This document shows positions 1-8,430 of a DNA stretch of 25,680 bases, one piece after another. The notes beneath the pieces are model-generated. The model did no database searches, had not been told where the DNA came from, and was given only the letters and a program-made list of their open reading frames with translations. The position numbers and the translations under genes were made by a program. This DNA is from Bacillota bacterium (GTDB lineage: Bacteria > Bacillota > Clostridia > Lachnospirales > Lachnospiraceae). How positions within the stretch are numbered: the stretch's first letter is position 1; each line of letters begins with the position of its first letter. Where the stretch lies: NCBI GenBank assembly GCA_023421505.1, contig JAEZTJ010000034.1, forward strand, positions 1-25,680. Reading direction: 5' to 3'.

Positions 1-127
1 CCATTACGTACTTCATCCAAGCGGGAGCGTGTTGCGAACAAACCATGTTCTGCATCACGATTTTGAAGACTTGGATTGTGCAAAATGACGAAGCACAAAA
101 TCTAAATTGGCTTTTGACACCCTAACC
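1..127 (-). repeat. Partial copy of long-hairpin (MITE-like) repeat, cut by window edge
   Basis: The first 127 bases match the reverse complement of 16047-16173, the left half of the complete element described there. The first 40 bases are identical between the copies; the rest is clearly related but diverged. The outer end reads GGCTTTTGACACCCTAACC, matching the terminal inverted repeat of the complete copy. The window begins exactly where the central hairpin of the element would start, so the other half lies outside. It sits just downstream of the terminator of the permease gene. No reading frame is seen in it. Confidence 0.8.
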
Positions 128-166
128 ATCATAATAATATAATATAGAAATAATTTGAGGTTCAAA

Positions 167-210
167 ATAAAAATACTGACTGTGGTATTACTAGCAGCCA
201 GTATTTTTAT
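167..210 (-). terminator. Probable bidirectional terminator after the importer permease gene
   Basis: Twelve-base inverted repeat ATAAAAATACTG (167-178) and CAGTATTTTTAT (199-210), with additional CTG/CAG pairing inside the loop. On the minus strand it follows the permease stop codon by about 25 bases and is A/T-rich on both sides, so it can work in both directions. Confidence 0.7.
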
Positions 211-235
211 TACTTATTAAGTATCATAGAAAGAA

Positions 236-1063
236 TTATCGTTTTGTAACCTTTTTCTCAAAATAAGTCAGCAGCTTATATAATCCAGTAGCGACGATGC
301 AGAGAATAACAATTGACATAACAACCCAGTCAAGCTTAAATACCTGGCTGCCATAAATAATAAGATAACCGAGGCCGGCTTTGGCTGCGAGGAATTCACC
401 GATGATGACACCTACTAAGGAGAGGCCGATGTTTACCTTCATCTGACTAATGATAGAAGGAATATTGGAGGGTAGTATTACACTTACAAGAACGTCCTTT
501 TTCTTTCCTCCTAAAGTATAAATCAATTTGATTTTATCCTTTTCTACAGAACTAAAATCAGAATACAGATTTATAATAGTGCCAAATACTGCAACTGACA
601 CAGCAGCTACGATAATAGTCTTCATATTATTACCCAACCATACAATAAAAACAGGGGCCAGAGCCGACTTTGGAAGACTGTTTAGTACGATTAGATAGGG
701 TTCAAGTATTTTGGATACGCTGTCATTCCACCACAGAATTACAGCAATCAGAAGCCCGAAGGCATTTACGAGTACAAAGCTGATCAGTGTTTCTAATAAG
801 GTTATACCGACATGATAAAATAGCTGTCCGTTTAAGCCCATTTCAATGATTGTATTTAATACTCTGGAAGGGCTGGAGAATACAAAGGAGTTAAGTATTT
901 TAAGCCTAGCGGTTATTTCCCATAAAGAGATAAAACTAATCAGGATTATAATCTGATAAAAACGAACCCAACGAAGACGCAGTATATGCTTTCTGATATA
1001 AGCCTGCTGAGCAGCGGAAACACTTAAATTATTGCATTCAACCCGTTTGCTTTTCCTGCTCAT
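236..1063 (-). CDS. ABC importer permease, SsuC/TauC/nitrate type
   Basis: A 275-residue inner-membrane permease of the binding-protein-dependent class (BPD_transp_1). About six hydrophobic segments are visible. The EAA-type cytoplasmic loop that docks on the ATPase lies near residues 180-225 and contains LGGKKKDVLVSVILP followed by a conserved GEFLAAKAGLG stretch. The start ATG at 1063 is preceded by GAAGGAG, which lies inside the end of the ATPase gene; the two genes overlap by 26 bases and are surely co-transcribed. The family carries aliphatic sulfonates, taurine, nitrate or thiamine precursors; nothing in the sequence picks one. No periplasmic/lipoprotein binding component is encoded beside it. 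Confidence 0.9.
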   Translation of the reverse strand: MSRKSKRVECNNLSVSAAQQAYIRKHILRLRWVRFYQIIILISFISLWEITARLKILNSFVFSSPSRVLNTIIEMGLNGQLFYHVGITLLETLISFVLVNAFGLLIAVILWWNDSVSKILEPYLIVLNSLPKSALAPVFIVWLGNNMKTIIVAAVSVAVFGTIINLYSDFSSVEKDKIKLIYTLGGKKKDVLVSVILPSNIPSIISQMKVNIGLSLVGVIIGEFLAAKAGLGYLIIYGSQVFKLDWVVMSIVILCIVATGLYKLLTYFEKKVTKR

Positions 1064-1823
1064 TATGATTTAACTCCTTCCATATCTGATTGAAATACTC
1101 ACTGAACTCAGGTGCGCTTCTAGCCGTCAAAGGAGTACGATTTTCTATGGAAAGATTAATATCAAGAATCTCATTTACTGTTCCCGGACGGGAAGACAAA
1201 ATTATTACACGGTCAGCCATGCTGATCGCCTCTGGGATATCATGAGTAATTAAGATAGCTGTTTTTTTCTCTTTACGGATGATGCCCCAGATATCTACCG
1301 CAGCATCAAGACGGGTCTGGAAATCGAGTGCAGAAAATGGTTCGTCAAGGAGCAGAATATCTGGTTCCATAAGTAAAGTACGAATCAGTGCTGCGCGCTG
1401 TCTCATACCACCGGATAATTCGGAAGGGAAGGAGTTTTTGAAGGTAATTAGACCGTAGGTATTTAGTAATTCATTAATTTGGACAAAGCTATTGTCGGAA
1501 AGCTTATGCTGTATTTCAAGGCCAAGCGTAACATTCTTAAGCGTGTTGCGCCAATCCAGTAGATGATCCTTCTGAAGCATATAACCGATGTTTTTTCCGG
1601 AGGATTTTATGTCCTTTCCATTGATATATATGAAACCACTGCTGGGTGATAGTAAGCCGGCTATCAGGGAGAGAAGGGTAGATTTACCGCAGCCGCTGGG
1701 TCCGACGATAGCTACGAATTCGCCCTCATTTACATGAAAAGAAACATCGAATAATGCCGGTGTTTCCCCTTCAAGGCTATGATAGGTGTAACTGATGTGA
1801 TCGATTTTTAGTAATTCGCCCAT
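1038..1823 (-). CDS. ABC importer ATP-binding protein, SsuB/TauB type
   Basis: A 261-residue ABC ATPase, first gene of the two-gene operon with the permease. Walker A is GPSGCGKST (about residues 42-50), the Q-loop is in YMLQKDHLLDWR, the signature is LSGGMRQRAAL, Walker B is ILLLDEPFSAL, and the H-loop is ITHDIPEA. This pattern, with the DWR after the Q-loop, is typical of the sulfonate/taurine/nitrate/thiamine-precursor importer class. The ATG at 1823 follows a clear GGAGGAATACT site. It powers the permease at the cytoplasmic face. Substrate unknown, since the binding protein that would define it is absent from the window. Confidence 0.92.
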   Translation of the reverse strand: MGELLKIDHISYTYHSLEGETPALFDVSFHVNEGEFVAIVGPSGCGKSTLLSLIAGLLSPSSGFIYINGKDIKSSGKNIGYMLQKDHLLDWRNTLKNVTLGLEIQHKLSDNSFVQINELLNTYGLITFKNSFPSELSGGMRQRAALIRTLLMEPDILLLDEPFSALDFQTRLDAAVDIWGIIRKEKKTAILITHDIPEAISMADRVIILSSRPGTVNEILDINLSIENRTPLTARSAPEFSEYFNQIWKELNHNEQEKQTG

Positions 1824-1922
1824 AGTATTCCTCCATATTTGCTTATACAGTATTATATGTTTGGAGAAATAAGTGGTTACCTTTGTCGGATTAAGTTACA
1901 TAATTTCAGATAGAAGTTAATG

Positions 1923-1996
1923 TAGGTAATTGCCAAACTATATAGTTTTATTAATTGTATACAATACTTACAATTACTGAGTTTGGCAATTACCAA
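1923..1996 (+). repeat. Palindromic MITE-like element, copy A (about 74 bp)
   Basis: Perfect 15-bp terminal inverted repeat: GGTAATTGCCAAACT (1925-1939) and AGTTTGGCAATTACC (1980-1994), with a second perfect palindrome ATTGTATACAAT (1954-1965) in the middle. Flanks carry a direct repeat, AAGTTAATG at 1914-1922 and 1999-2007, consistent with an imperfect 11-12-bp target duplication. The reverse complement of copy B (3917-3990) aligns along its whole length. It lies between the response regulator stop and the importer operon start. Confidence 0.85.
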
Positions 1997-2048
1997 AAAA
2001 GTTAATGTCATACGAGGAGATAGATTGTTATGTAGCTGGGAACATTTC

Positions 2049-2675
2049 CTATCTGATATTTTTATAATAGTAGACTGCGATCTGCGTCCGATCTCGTAGA
2101 TTTAGCTTTTCAAGGATCGTACTGATATTGTTTCTTATCGTTCCTTCACTAAGATATAATAATTCTGAAATTTCTTTATTTGATAAACCGTCCGCGATTT
2201 TGGTGATAATCTCAAATTCCTTCTCGGTAATACCAAAGGCTTCTAAGCTTTTGGTATCAGAGGCTTTACCGATTAAGTGGGGAAGCTTTGTGATGATTTC
2301 ATTATCGTATACATTCTGTCCCATATATACAGCCTTTAAAGCCGGGATGATACTTTCATAATTCTGCTTCATCATATATCCCTTAGCACCGATTCGTAAG
2401 GCTTTGATAATATAATCATCATCTAAAAAGGTGGTAAGATAAAGGATACGGGCTTCTGAAAATTCGGCTAATAGCTTCTCACCGGCTTCAAGGCCACTCA
2501 TCTTTTCCATCCGGATATCCATAAGAAGTACATCTGGATGATATTTATGGTACAGTTCAATACCTTCAATACCATTGTTACCAGTCCCTACTACTATGAT
2601 TTCCGGATCAGCCGATAGGATAATTTTTAGTGAGGAACAAACTAATTTGTCATCATCAATTAATAAAACCTTCAT
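2049..2675 (-). CDS. NarL/LuxR-family response regulator
   Basis: A 208-residue transcription factor. The receiver domain (residues 1-120) has the acidic cluster D7-D8-D9, phospho-acceptor D53 in VLLMDIRM, T81 and K103, so all phosphotransfer residues are present. The DNA-binding domain (about 145-205) is a LuxR/NarL helix-turn-helix: GITEKEFEIITKIADGLSNK, then EIS, a recognition region with SEGTIRNNIS, and LNLRDRTQIA. It is encoded 108 bases downstream of its partner kinase on the same strand. The ATG at 2675 follows a GGAGGT site. The likely target is the ABC-2 exporter operon at 5164, by analogy with DesKR/YvfTU systems; that is inference. Confidence 0.93.
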   Translation of the reverse strand: MKVLLIDDDKLVCSSLKIILSADPEIIVVGTGNNGIEGIELYHKYHPDVLLMDIRMEKMSGLEAGEKLLAEFSEARILYLTTFLDDDYIIKALRIGAKGYMMKQNYESIIPALKAVYMGQNVYDNEIITKLPHLIGKASDTKSLEAFGITEKEFEIITKIADGLSNKEISELLYLSEGTIRNNISTILEKLNLRDRTQIAVYYYKNIR

Positions 2676-2783
2676 AGTTACCTCCGATTCTATGGATATA
2701 CTTTCTGCGTATCTATTACTGTGCCGAGGCTATTATAGGCACGTTTGCTCGCTGTTAATGGTATTTTGTAAATACGAAATCAC

Positions 2784-3887
2784 TTATGTGCTTTTCTTAG
2801 GTATGGAAATAAATATCTTAAATCCATGCTCAATCGAGATGTTGATATTTCCACCTAAGCCTCTGACTCTGTCACAGATGTTTCGAATTCCCATTCCTTC
2901 CATGGACTCCTGATTATCTATAATTTTATTTAGAGCGGATATTTTTTTACTATCAATTTGGCCGTTATCTTGAATTATTAATTGGTACATAGCTGGATGC
3001 TCCCGTAGCACAATATTTACTTTAGTTGCATTCGAATGGCGGATAATGTTAGCAAGAGCTTCCTTAGTAATGGCAATTAAGCTATGCTTTAACGGGAGGG
3101 GAGGGGGATTTATAATGTCATAATCATAATTGATCATGCAAAAGGTGAATTGCTTCACAAGGTTTTCGATTTGCGCATACAAATCAATTGATTCATCATA
3201 CATGTTGTGAATACTGCTTCGTATCTGATCCATACCGGCAGAAAGGGATTCCTTCAAATCGGTGAGACCTGCTTTCGTTGTTTCCTCTCTCGTAATTACC
3301 TGTAAAGCTCCAACCTGAAGCAGCGCTCTGGATAATAGATGTCCGATGTTATCATGAATTTCTTTTGAGATACGATTTCGCTCATTCAAGGTTGCTAGAT
3401 TTACTTCAAAATCCTGATTTTTAAGAAGGCTTTGGTTTTTTTCCTTCAAAAGGAGTGACATTTGTGCAGAGCTATCTCTAAGATCATTGTATTCTAAGTT
3501 ATGTTTAATTAAGTGATCCGTTTTATATTTTAAGAGAAAGGATACAAAAAGAAAAATTAATGTAAAGGATGCCGTTAACGAATTATAAATATCTATATTG
3601 CATATCATCAGAAAGGGAATGACTAATACGATATATTGGTACTTACTATTCAGCGTATCGTAAAGCAGCAAAGGAAGGAAAATAATATAAAATGGAAGGA
3701 ATAAGCATATTACGGTAAAAAGGATGGTACCAAATAGCTTGAATTTATAGCTGTCGTAGTAAAAGAAAAGGCTGCTTAATGCAATACTGATAACGATAGG
3801 AACAATGGCAAAGGTTATATTACCATGAAATAAGTATAAGGTCAGACAGCATAATAATAACAAAAGCTTATCAAAAATTTCGTTCAT
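2784..3887 (-). CDS. Sensor histidine kinase, HisKA_3 (NarL-partner) class
   Basis: A 367-residue membrane kinase. Residues 1-120 form a compact array of about five hydrophobic segments with almost no external loop, followed by a coiled linker and the dimerisation domain with the phospho-accepting H178 in ERNRISKEIHDNIGH. The ATPase domain shows the N-box (E276, N280 in KEALANIIRHSNA), the G1 box D307-N-G and the G2 box GMGIRN (331-336). The lack of an extracellular sensor domain puts it with intramembrane-sensing or transporter-coupled kinases such as DesK. The start follows AAAAGGAG. A palindromic repeat (copy B) lies directly upstream and could sit within its promoter or leader. Confidence 0.93.
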   Translation of the reverse strand: MNEIFDKLLLLLCCLTLYLFHGNITFAIVPIVISIALSSLFFYYDSYKFKLFGTILFTVICLFLPFYIIFLPLLLYDTLNSKYQYIVLVIPFLMICNIDIYNSLTASFTLIFLFVSFLLKYKTDHLIKHNLEYNDLRDSSAQMSLLLKEKNQSLLKNQDFEVNLATLNERNRISKEIHDNIGHLLSRALLQVGALQVITREETTKAGLTDLKESLSAGMDQIRSSIHNMYDESIDLYAQIENLVKQFTFCMINYDYDIINPPPLPLKHSLIAITKEALANIIRHSNATKVNIVLREHPAMYQLIIQDNGQIDSKKISALNKIIDNQESMEGMGIRNICDRVRGLGGNINISIEHGFKIFISIPKKST

Positions 3888-3916
3888 AAGAACTCCTTTT
3901 ATGTAGAATATCTTTA

Positions 3917-3990
3917 TAGATAATTGCGAAACTCAGTAATTGTAAGTATTGTATACAATTATTAAAACTTTATAGTTACGCAATTATCTA
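3917..3990 (-). repeat. Palindromic MITE-like element, copy B (74 bp) with 12-bp target duplication
   Basis: Terminal inverted repeats TAGATAATTGCGAAACT (3917-3933) and AGTTACGCAATTATCTA (3974-3990) pair with one mismatch, around the same ATTGTATACAAT core (3948-3959) as copy A. A perfect 12-bp direct repeat AGAATATCTTTA abuts both ends (3905-3916 and 3991-4002), the classic footprint of a transposition event. No coding capacity. It is inverted relative to copy A and lies 30 bases upstream of the kinase start. Confidence 0.9.
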
Positions 3991-4247
3991 AGAATATCTT
4001 TAGGATTATAAAGCCCAACGGGTAATTTAGCTTCGCCAATTTTCAGTTCCACAATTTTATAAATATAAATTGTACCTATTAACTAAGCTATTTGTTTGTT
4101 GCTATAGGAATAGTATTACATGCAGGTGATATGATGTCAATTACAAATTGGAAGCTCTTTACCTTGATTAATGTAGGGGATGGATGCTATAATCAGGTTG
4201 CTTATGTTACCAGTAATCAGCATATCGAAGATAGAAGGAGAATTTTG

Positions 4248-4793
4248 ATGAGAATATTAGCAGAAGACACAATGGCACTGATTATAGATTTCCAGGAGAA
4301 GCTAGTTCCGGTTATGGATAATAGGGAAGAGCTAATGCATAATACAGAGATTTTACTGAAAGGACTTAAGCTACTAAATATACCGATGCTTGTTACACAA
4401 CAGTATACGAAAGGGATTGGTATGACAGTCAGCGAGGTTATGGAAGCTGTAGGCGAGCCCTTTGAATATTATGATAAATTGTCCTTTAGCTGTGCGGAAG
4501 ATATGATAGCTCTCGAAAAGATTACAGAATACAGAAAAAACAATATAATTATATGTGGAATCGAGGCGCATATCTGTGTGCTTCAGACAGTAATTGATCT
4601 GATTGCAAAAGGCTATAATGTCATTCTTGTCGAGGACTGTATAGGCTCCAGAAAAGAGTCAAACCGACAGGTTGGGATTAAGCGGGCTATAAAAGAGGGT
4701 GCAATTCCCACAACCTATGAAGCAATTCTTTTTGAATTAACCCGAAGAGCAAAAACGGATGTGTTTAAGGAGATTTCAAGATTAATTAAGTAA
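4248..4793 (+). CDS. Isochorismatase-family cysteine hydrolase
   Basis: A 181-residue cytoplasmic alpha/beta hydrolase of the isochorismatase-like (YcaC/nicotinamidase-related) family. The catalytic triad is visible: Asp in ALIIDFQEKL near residue 14, Lys in YYDKLSFSC, and the nucleophilic Cys in IIICGIEAHICVLQT, including the family's characteristic non-prolyl cis-peptide region just before the Cys. The frame is open further upstream to 4092, but only from a TTG; the ATG at 4248 has AGAAGGAG seven bases before it and starts the recognisable domain, so it is preferred. The substrate cannot be deduced. It is monocistronic between a sensor kinase and an exporter operon, with no obvious functional tie to either. 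Confidence 0.88.
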   Translation: MRILAEDTMALIIDFQEKLVPVMDNREELMHNTEILLKGLKLLNIPMLVTQQYTKGIGMTVSEVMEAVGEPFEYYDKLSFSCAEDMIALEKITEYRKNNIIICGIEAHICVLQTVIDLIAKGYNVILVEDCIGSRKESNRQVGIKRAIKEGAIPTTYEAILFELTRRAKTDVFKEISRLIK

Positions 4794-5163
4794 ATAATTT
4801 CATATAAGAAGTAAATAAAGTCTTCTACTAACATAACATGCCTGTCCTTTGAATTAGTTTGTGCCTTTTGGGCCTGCATGTACTTAGCAAGACTATCCAC
4901 ACTAATAAGAGCTTCAATACATCATATATAAGGATGCATTAATTATTCTATCGAGAAAGCAAGTTTATGACTAACCACTATCTTAATTTGATTAAGATTA
5001 GGTATTCATTAGACACCCGGTAGAATTGTAATGCATCTTTTTTGCATTCAGAGGATGACAAATGTCATTTTAAGTCGTGACGCACTTCACTAGTATATCA
5101 AAGTTTTTTTTTATATAGTTATCTTAAAGTTAATGACAAATACAAATTGTTAGGAGGATAACT
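4794..5163. other. Intergenic regulatory region upstream of the exporter operon
   Basis: 370 bases without a convincing gene. It holds three inverted repeats: ATCTTAAT-TTG-ATTAAGAT (4980-4998), AATGCA/TGCATT (5030-5048, with a T-rich loop) and ATGACA-AA-TGTCAT (5055-5068). ATGACAAAT recurs at 5133-5141, close to the exporter start. An optimal TAGGAGGA site precedes the ATG at 5164. The density of palindromes suggests operator sites for a dimeric regulator, plausibly the adjacent NarL-type regulator, but I cannot place a promoter with certainty. Confidence 0.5.
5055..5068. promoter_or_regulatory. Candidate operator palindrome ATGACA-AA-TGTCAT
   Basis: Perfect six-base half-sites around a two-base centre, 96 bases before the exporter ATPase ATG. 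One half-site with its spacer (ATGACAAAT) is repeated at 5133-5141. Symmetry and position suggest binding by a dimeric transcription factor; the identity of the factor is inferred only. Confidence 0.4.
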
Positions 5164-6096
5164 ATGGTAGTAAAGGTTGAAGGATTAGTAAAGCGATATG
5201 ATAAATTAGTAGCTCTGGATTATTTGAATCTTCAGGTTGGAGAAGGTGAGATTTTTGGATTACTGGGGCCGAATGGCTCCGGTAAGACAACTGCAATTAA
5301 TTGCATTCTGTCACTGCTTAAATATGATAAAGGAACCATTCAGATTTTCGATAAACCAATGAACCCAGATGCTTACAGCATTAAGAAGGATATCGGTATC
5401 ATAATGCAGAATGTAGCGGTATTTGATGAATTAACCGTATATGAAAATATATCTTATTTTTGCAGTCTTTATATTAAGGATAAAGCTGAGGTTAAGCGTC
5501 TCACAAAGGAAGCGATTGAATTTGTATCCCTGGAGGATTATCAAAAATTCTATCCCAAGAAGCTAAGCGGCGGTTTACTTAGAAGATTGAATATAGCCTG
5601 TGGTATTGTTCATAAGCCCAAGCTGATCATATTAGATGAACCGACCGTTGCTGTTGACCCCCAGAGCCGTAACAAAATTCTTGAAGGAATTAAAAAGCTG
5701 AATGAAGAAGGTGCAACCATTATTTATACCTCACATTACATGGATGAAGTGGAGCAGCTTTGTTCTAGAATAGCAATTATCGATAAAGGGAGAGTAATTG
5801 CACAGGGAACGAAGGATGAATTAAAATCCATGATATCCATCGGCGAGAAGATTACTGTGGAAGTATATCAGATAAAGGAAGAACAGATTAACGAATTGAA
5901 AGCACTGCCTGGAATTTATTCCGTGGAACACCGTGAAAATATTCTTGAAATAAAGTCAGGAAAAGGAAAAAATAATTTGATCAGTATATTAGATTTTATG
6001 GGGCAGAAGAAAATTAATTTTGGAAGAGTAATAACCGAAGTTCCGACGCTCAATGACGTATTCCTTGAAATTACAGGAAAAGAATTAAGAGATTAA
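5164..6096 (+). CDS. ABC-2 exporter ATP-binding protein (CcmA-like)
   Basis: A 310-residue cytoplasmic ATPase. Walker A is GPNGSGKT (residues 35-42), the Q-loop lies in GIIMQNVAV, the signature is LSGG (134-137), Walker B is LIILDEP with D158 and E159, and the H-loop is H191. After residue 220 comes the extra C-terminal domain usual in drug, antibiotic and lipid exporters of the NatA/DrrA class. It is the first gene of a three-gene operon with two ABC-2 permeases that start 6-16 bases after, or overlap, the preceding gene. Role: energises export of an unknown compound. Confidence 0.92.
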   Translation: MVVKVEGLVKRYDKLVALDYLNLQVGEGEIFGLLGPNGSGKTTAINCILSLLKYDKGTIQIFDKPMNPDAYSIKKDIGIIMQNVAVFDELTVYENISYFCSLYIKDKAEVKRLTKEAIEFVSLEDYQKFYPKKLSGGLLRRLNIACGIVHKPKLIILDEPTVAVDPQSRNKILEGIKKLNEEGATIIYTSHYMDEVEQLCSRIAIIDKGRVIAQGTKDELKSMISIGEKITVEVYQIKEEQINELKALPGIYSVEHRENILEIKSGKGKNNLISILDFMGQKKINFGRVITEVPTLNDVFLEITGKELRD

Positions 6097-6111
6097 AGGT
6101 GGGTGAAGAGA

Positions 6112-7245
6112 ATGATCTTTCGTTTATATATTACAAGGCTAAAATGCCTATTTAGAAATAAAGAAGGTATGTTATGGTGCTATGCATTTCCGATCCTGTT
6201 GGCCTCCTTATTCTTCTTTGCCTTTAATAATATTTGGAAGGCCGAGGACTTTAAAACCATCAGTATTGCTTATGATAATGAGGGAAGTGAAAATGACGTA
6301 TTAAAGGAATTATTGAATTCTGCGAAGATGAACGGTAATGTGCCGATGTTCAAAGTGACAGAGTGTGAGAAGTCAGAAGCAAAGCAGCTTTTTGATAATC
6401 GTGAAGTCACAGCATATATAGTGGGTAGTGAAAATCCGGTTTTATATGTAAAGGATAATGGAGTAAATGAAACAATCATAAAATCGTTTTTGGATAATTA
6501 CCTTCAAATGTCAGGTACGGTTGCTGCAATATTAAAAGAAAATCCTAATGCGCTGAATGAAGGCTTAATGGATGATGTAATGCAGCATAACGAATATATT
6601 GAGGAAATAAAAAACGATAAAAATCCGGATGCCATATTAATTTACTTCTATGCTTTGTTAGCATATACCTGTATATTTGCAGCAAATTGGGGATTAGATG
6701 AGGTGGTTAATATTCAAGCTAATCTATCCGGACGCGGTGCAAGAATTAATGTATCACCGATAAATAAAATGAAATTATTTTTATGTAACTTAGCAGCTGC
6801 CTTTACGGCGCACCTTGGAAGTATCTTTATATTATTTTGTTATATGTATTTTATACTCAAAATAGACTTTGGTGATAATCTTTTATATTTAGCTCTGGTT
6901 TGTATGATAGGATCATTGACAGGTATAGCTCTGGGCGGAACAGTTGGTATATGGGTTAAGAAAAAAGTGGAGGTTAAGGAAGCAATTCTTACCTTTACAG
7001 TTTTAGGCGGCGGTTTTCTTTCAGGTATGATGATAGCTGATTTAAAATATATAATAGCAGAAAAATATCCTCTGCTTGGATATATTAATCCGGTCAATTT
7101 ACTTTCCGATGCGATGTACAGTCTTTATTATTTCAATACCTATGAACGTTTTTATCTTGATGCTGCAATTTTATTTCTTATAACAATTGTATTATGCATA
7201 GCTTCATATGTAGGAATTAGGAGGAAGAATTATGCCAGTATTTAA
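6112..7245 (+). CDS. ABC-2 type permease, first subunit
   Basis: A 377-residue membrane protein of the ABC2_membrane_3 type. One hydrophobic segment near the N-terminus (LWCYAFPILLASLFFFAFNN) is followed by a roughly 125-residue extracytoplasmic region and then about five closely packed membrane segments from residue 175 on. The frame is open from a GTG at 6103, but AAAGGTGGG is placed correctly for the ATG at 6112 and would overlap the GTG, so 6112 is chosen. It overlaps the next permease by 14 bases, implying translational coupling. It probably forms a heterodimer with the second subunit. Confidence 0.88.
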   Translation: MIFRLYITRLKCLFRNKEGMLWCYAFPILLASLFFFAFNNIWKAEDFKTISIAYDNEGSENDVLKELLNSAKMNGNVPMFKVTECEKSEAKQLFDNREVTAYIVGSENPVLYVKDNGVNETIIKSFLDNYLQMSGTVAAILKENPNALNEGLMDDVMQHNEYIEEIKNDKNPDAILIYFYALLAYTCIFAANWGLDEVVNIQANLSGRGARINVSPINKMKLFLCNLAAAFTAHLGSIFILFCYMYFILKIDFGDNLLYLALVCMIGSLTGIALGGTVGIWVKKKVEVKEAILTFTVLGGGFLSGMMIADLKYIIAEKYPLLGYINPVNLLSDAMYSLYYFNTYERFYLDAAILFLITIVLCIASYVGIRRKNYASI

Positions 7246-8404
7246 AACCTACTTTCAAATATTAAAAAAGCGCAAATTACCTATAATTATCTATGCCTTT
7301 CTGTTTTTTTCTTTAACAGTTGCCTTTACTTCAAATATTAAAATTGGTGATGAAAAATATGAAGCAAGCAAAGTAAATGCAATGATCATTAATAAGGATG
7401 GCGATAGTTCTTTGGTAAATGGATTTATAGAATATATGGGGGGCTATGTTGATTTTGTTGATCCGCTAGAGGATGAAGATGCAATTAAGGAAGCCTTGTT
7501 TTATCGCAGAGCAGTATATATACTTACCATACCGGAAGGTTTTTCGAAAAGCTTTATAAGCTCAGGAGAAAGCATACTTAAGAAGCAGACAGTACCTGAC
7601 TCTATAGAAGCGAAGTCACTTGATAATATAATTAATCATTATTTTAATGTAGCCAGAGTCTTTATTAATAAAGTTCCTGACCTAGATGAGGATAAATTAA
7701 ATACCTTAATTAAGGATAATATGGAGAATGAAACGGAAGTAAAATTTGATATAAAAATAAAGAGCCGTGAAGCAAATTCAAATGAATTTAACTCTTATTA
7801 TTTTAACTATATGGCATATGTCATAATAGCAGCTTATATAACAGGTGTCAGTATGATCATGTTTTCCTTTAGCAGTATAGATATTCGAAGAAGGCATACA
7901 GCTTCCTCTATATCAAACCGCAAATTGAATATTCAGCTTTTATTAGCTAATTTAATTTTTGTCTTAGGTTTTTTGGTGATATTCATTATGGCAGGATATG
8001 ACTTAAATGAGGGCAGAGTAGTAAATAAAAATATGCTACTTACTTACTTGAATGCATTTATCTTTTCTTTGACGGCCTTAAGTATAAGTTATCTGGTTGG
8101 TATTACAGTAAAAAGCAGAAAAGCGATCGGTGCCATATCAACCTTCTTATCCTTAGGACTTTCCTTTATCAGCGGCATCTTTGTACCTCAAGAGTTTTTG
8201 GGATCGGCCGTGCTTAAGGTTGCAAGCTTTACGCCAACCTATTGGTATGCAAAAGCTAATAATGCCCTCGCAGATATTACCACTTTCAGTTGGAGTGAAG
8301 TTTCCAGTATATATGGTTATATGGCAATACAGGTTGGTTTTACCATAGCTATCATATCAATTGCTTTGGTTGTAAGTAAGAGAAAGCGTCTTCAGGCAAA
8401 TTAA
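7232..8404 (+). CDS. ABC-2 type permease, second subunit
   Basis: A 390-residue membrane protein with the same plan as the preceding gene: N-terminal membrane segment (residues about 14-34), a large extracytoplasmic domain to about residue 185, then five or so membrane helices. Conserved ABC-2 features near the end include FLSLGLSFISGIFVPQEFLG and a TPTYWYAKANNAL stretch. The ATG at 7232 is preceded by AGGAGGAAGAATT inside the upstream gene. A strong terminator follows 26 bases after the stop. Similarity of plan suggests that the two permeases arose by duplication and work as a pair. Confidence 0.88.
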   Translation: MPVFKTYFQILKKRKLPIIIYAFLFFSLTVAFTSNIKIGDEKYEASKVNAMIINKDGDSSLVNGFIEYMGGYVDFVDPLEDEDAIKEALFYRRAVYILTIPEGFSKSFISSGESILKKQTVPDSIEAKSLDNIINHYFNVARVFINKVPDLDEDKLNTLIKDNMENETEVKFDIKIKSREANSNEFNSYYFNYMAYVIIAAYITGVSMIMFSFSSIDIRRRHTASSISNRKLNIQLLLANLIFVLGFLVIFIMAGYDLNEGRVVNKNMLLTYLNAFIFSLTALSISYLVGITVKSRKAIGAISTFLSLGLSFISGIFVPQEFLGSAVLKVASFTPTYWYAKANNALADITTFSWSEVSSIYGYMAIQVGFTIAIISIALVVSKRKRLQAN

Positions 8405-8430
8405 TAAAATAAAGTTGTAATTGATAGAAA

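Noticed and set aside
1824..1922. Riboswitch (for example TPP) before the importer operon
   Set aside because: The leader is short and A/T-rich, and I find none of the conserved riboswitch core motifs.
2575..2913. 112-codon plus-strand frame across the regulator-kinase junction
   Set aside because: It overlaps two clear minus-strand genes, has no ribosome site and no family resemblance.
4092..4247. N-terminal extension of the isochorismatase-like gene
   Set aside because: It would start at a TTG with no ribosome site and adds 52 residues outside the family; the ATG at 4248 has AGAAGGAG before it.
4715..4900. 61-codon minus-strand frame (MDSLAKYMQAQKA...)
   Set aside because: It opens with GTG, has no ribosome site, and overlaps the end of the hydrolase gene. 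It could be a gene remnant, but nothing supports it.
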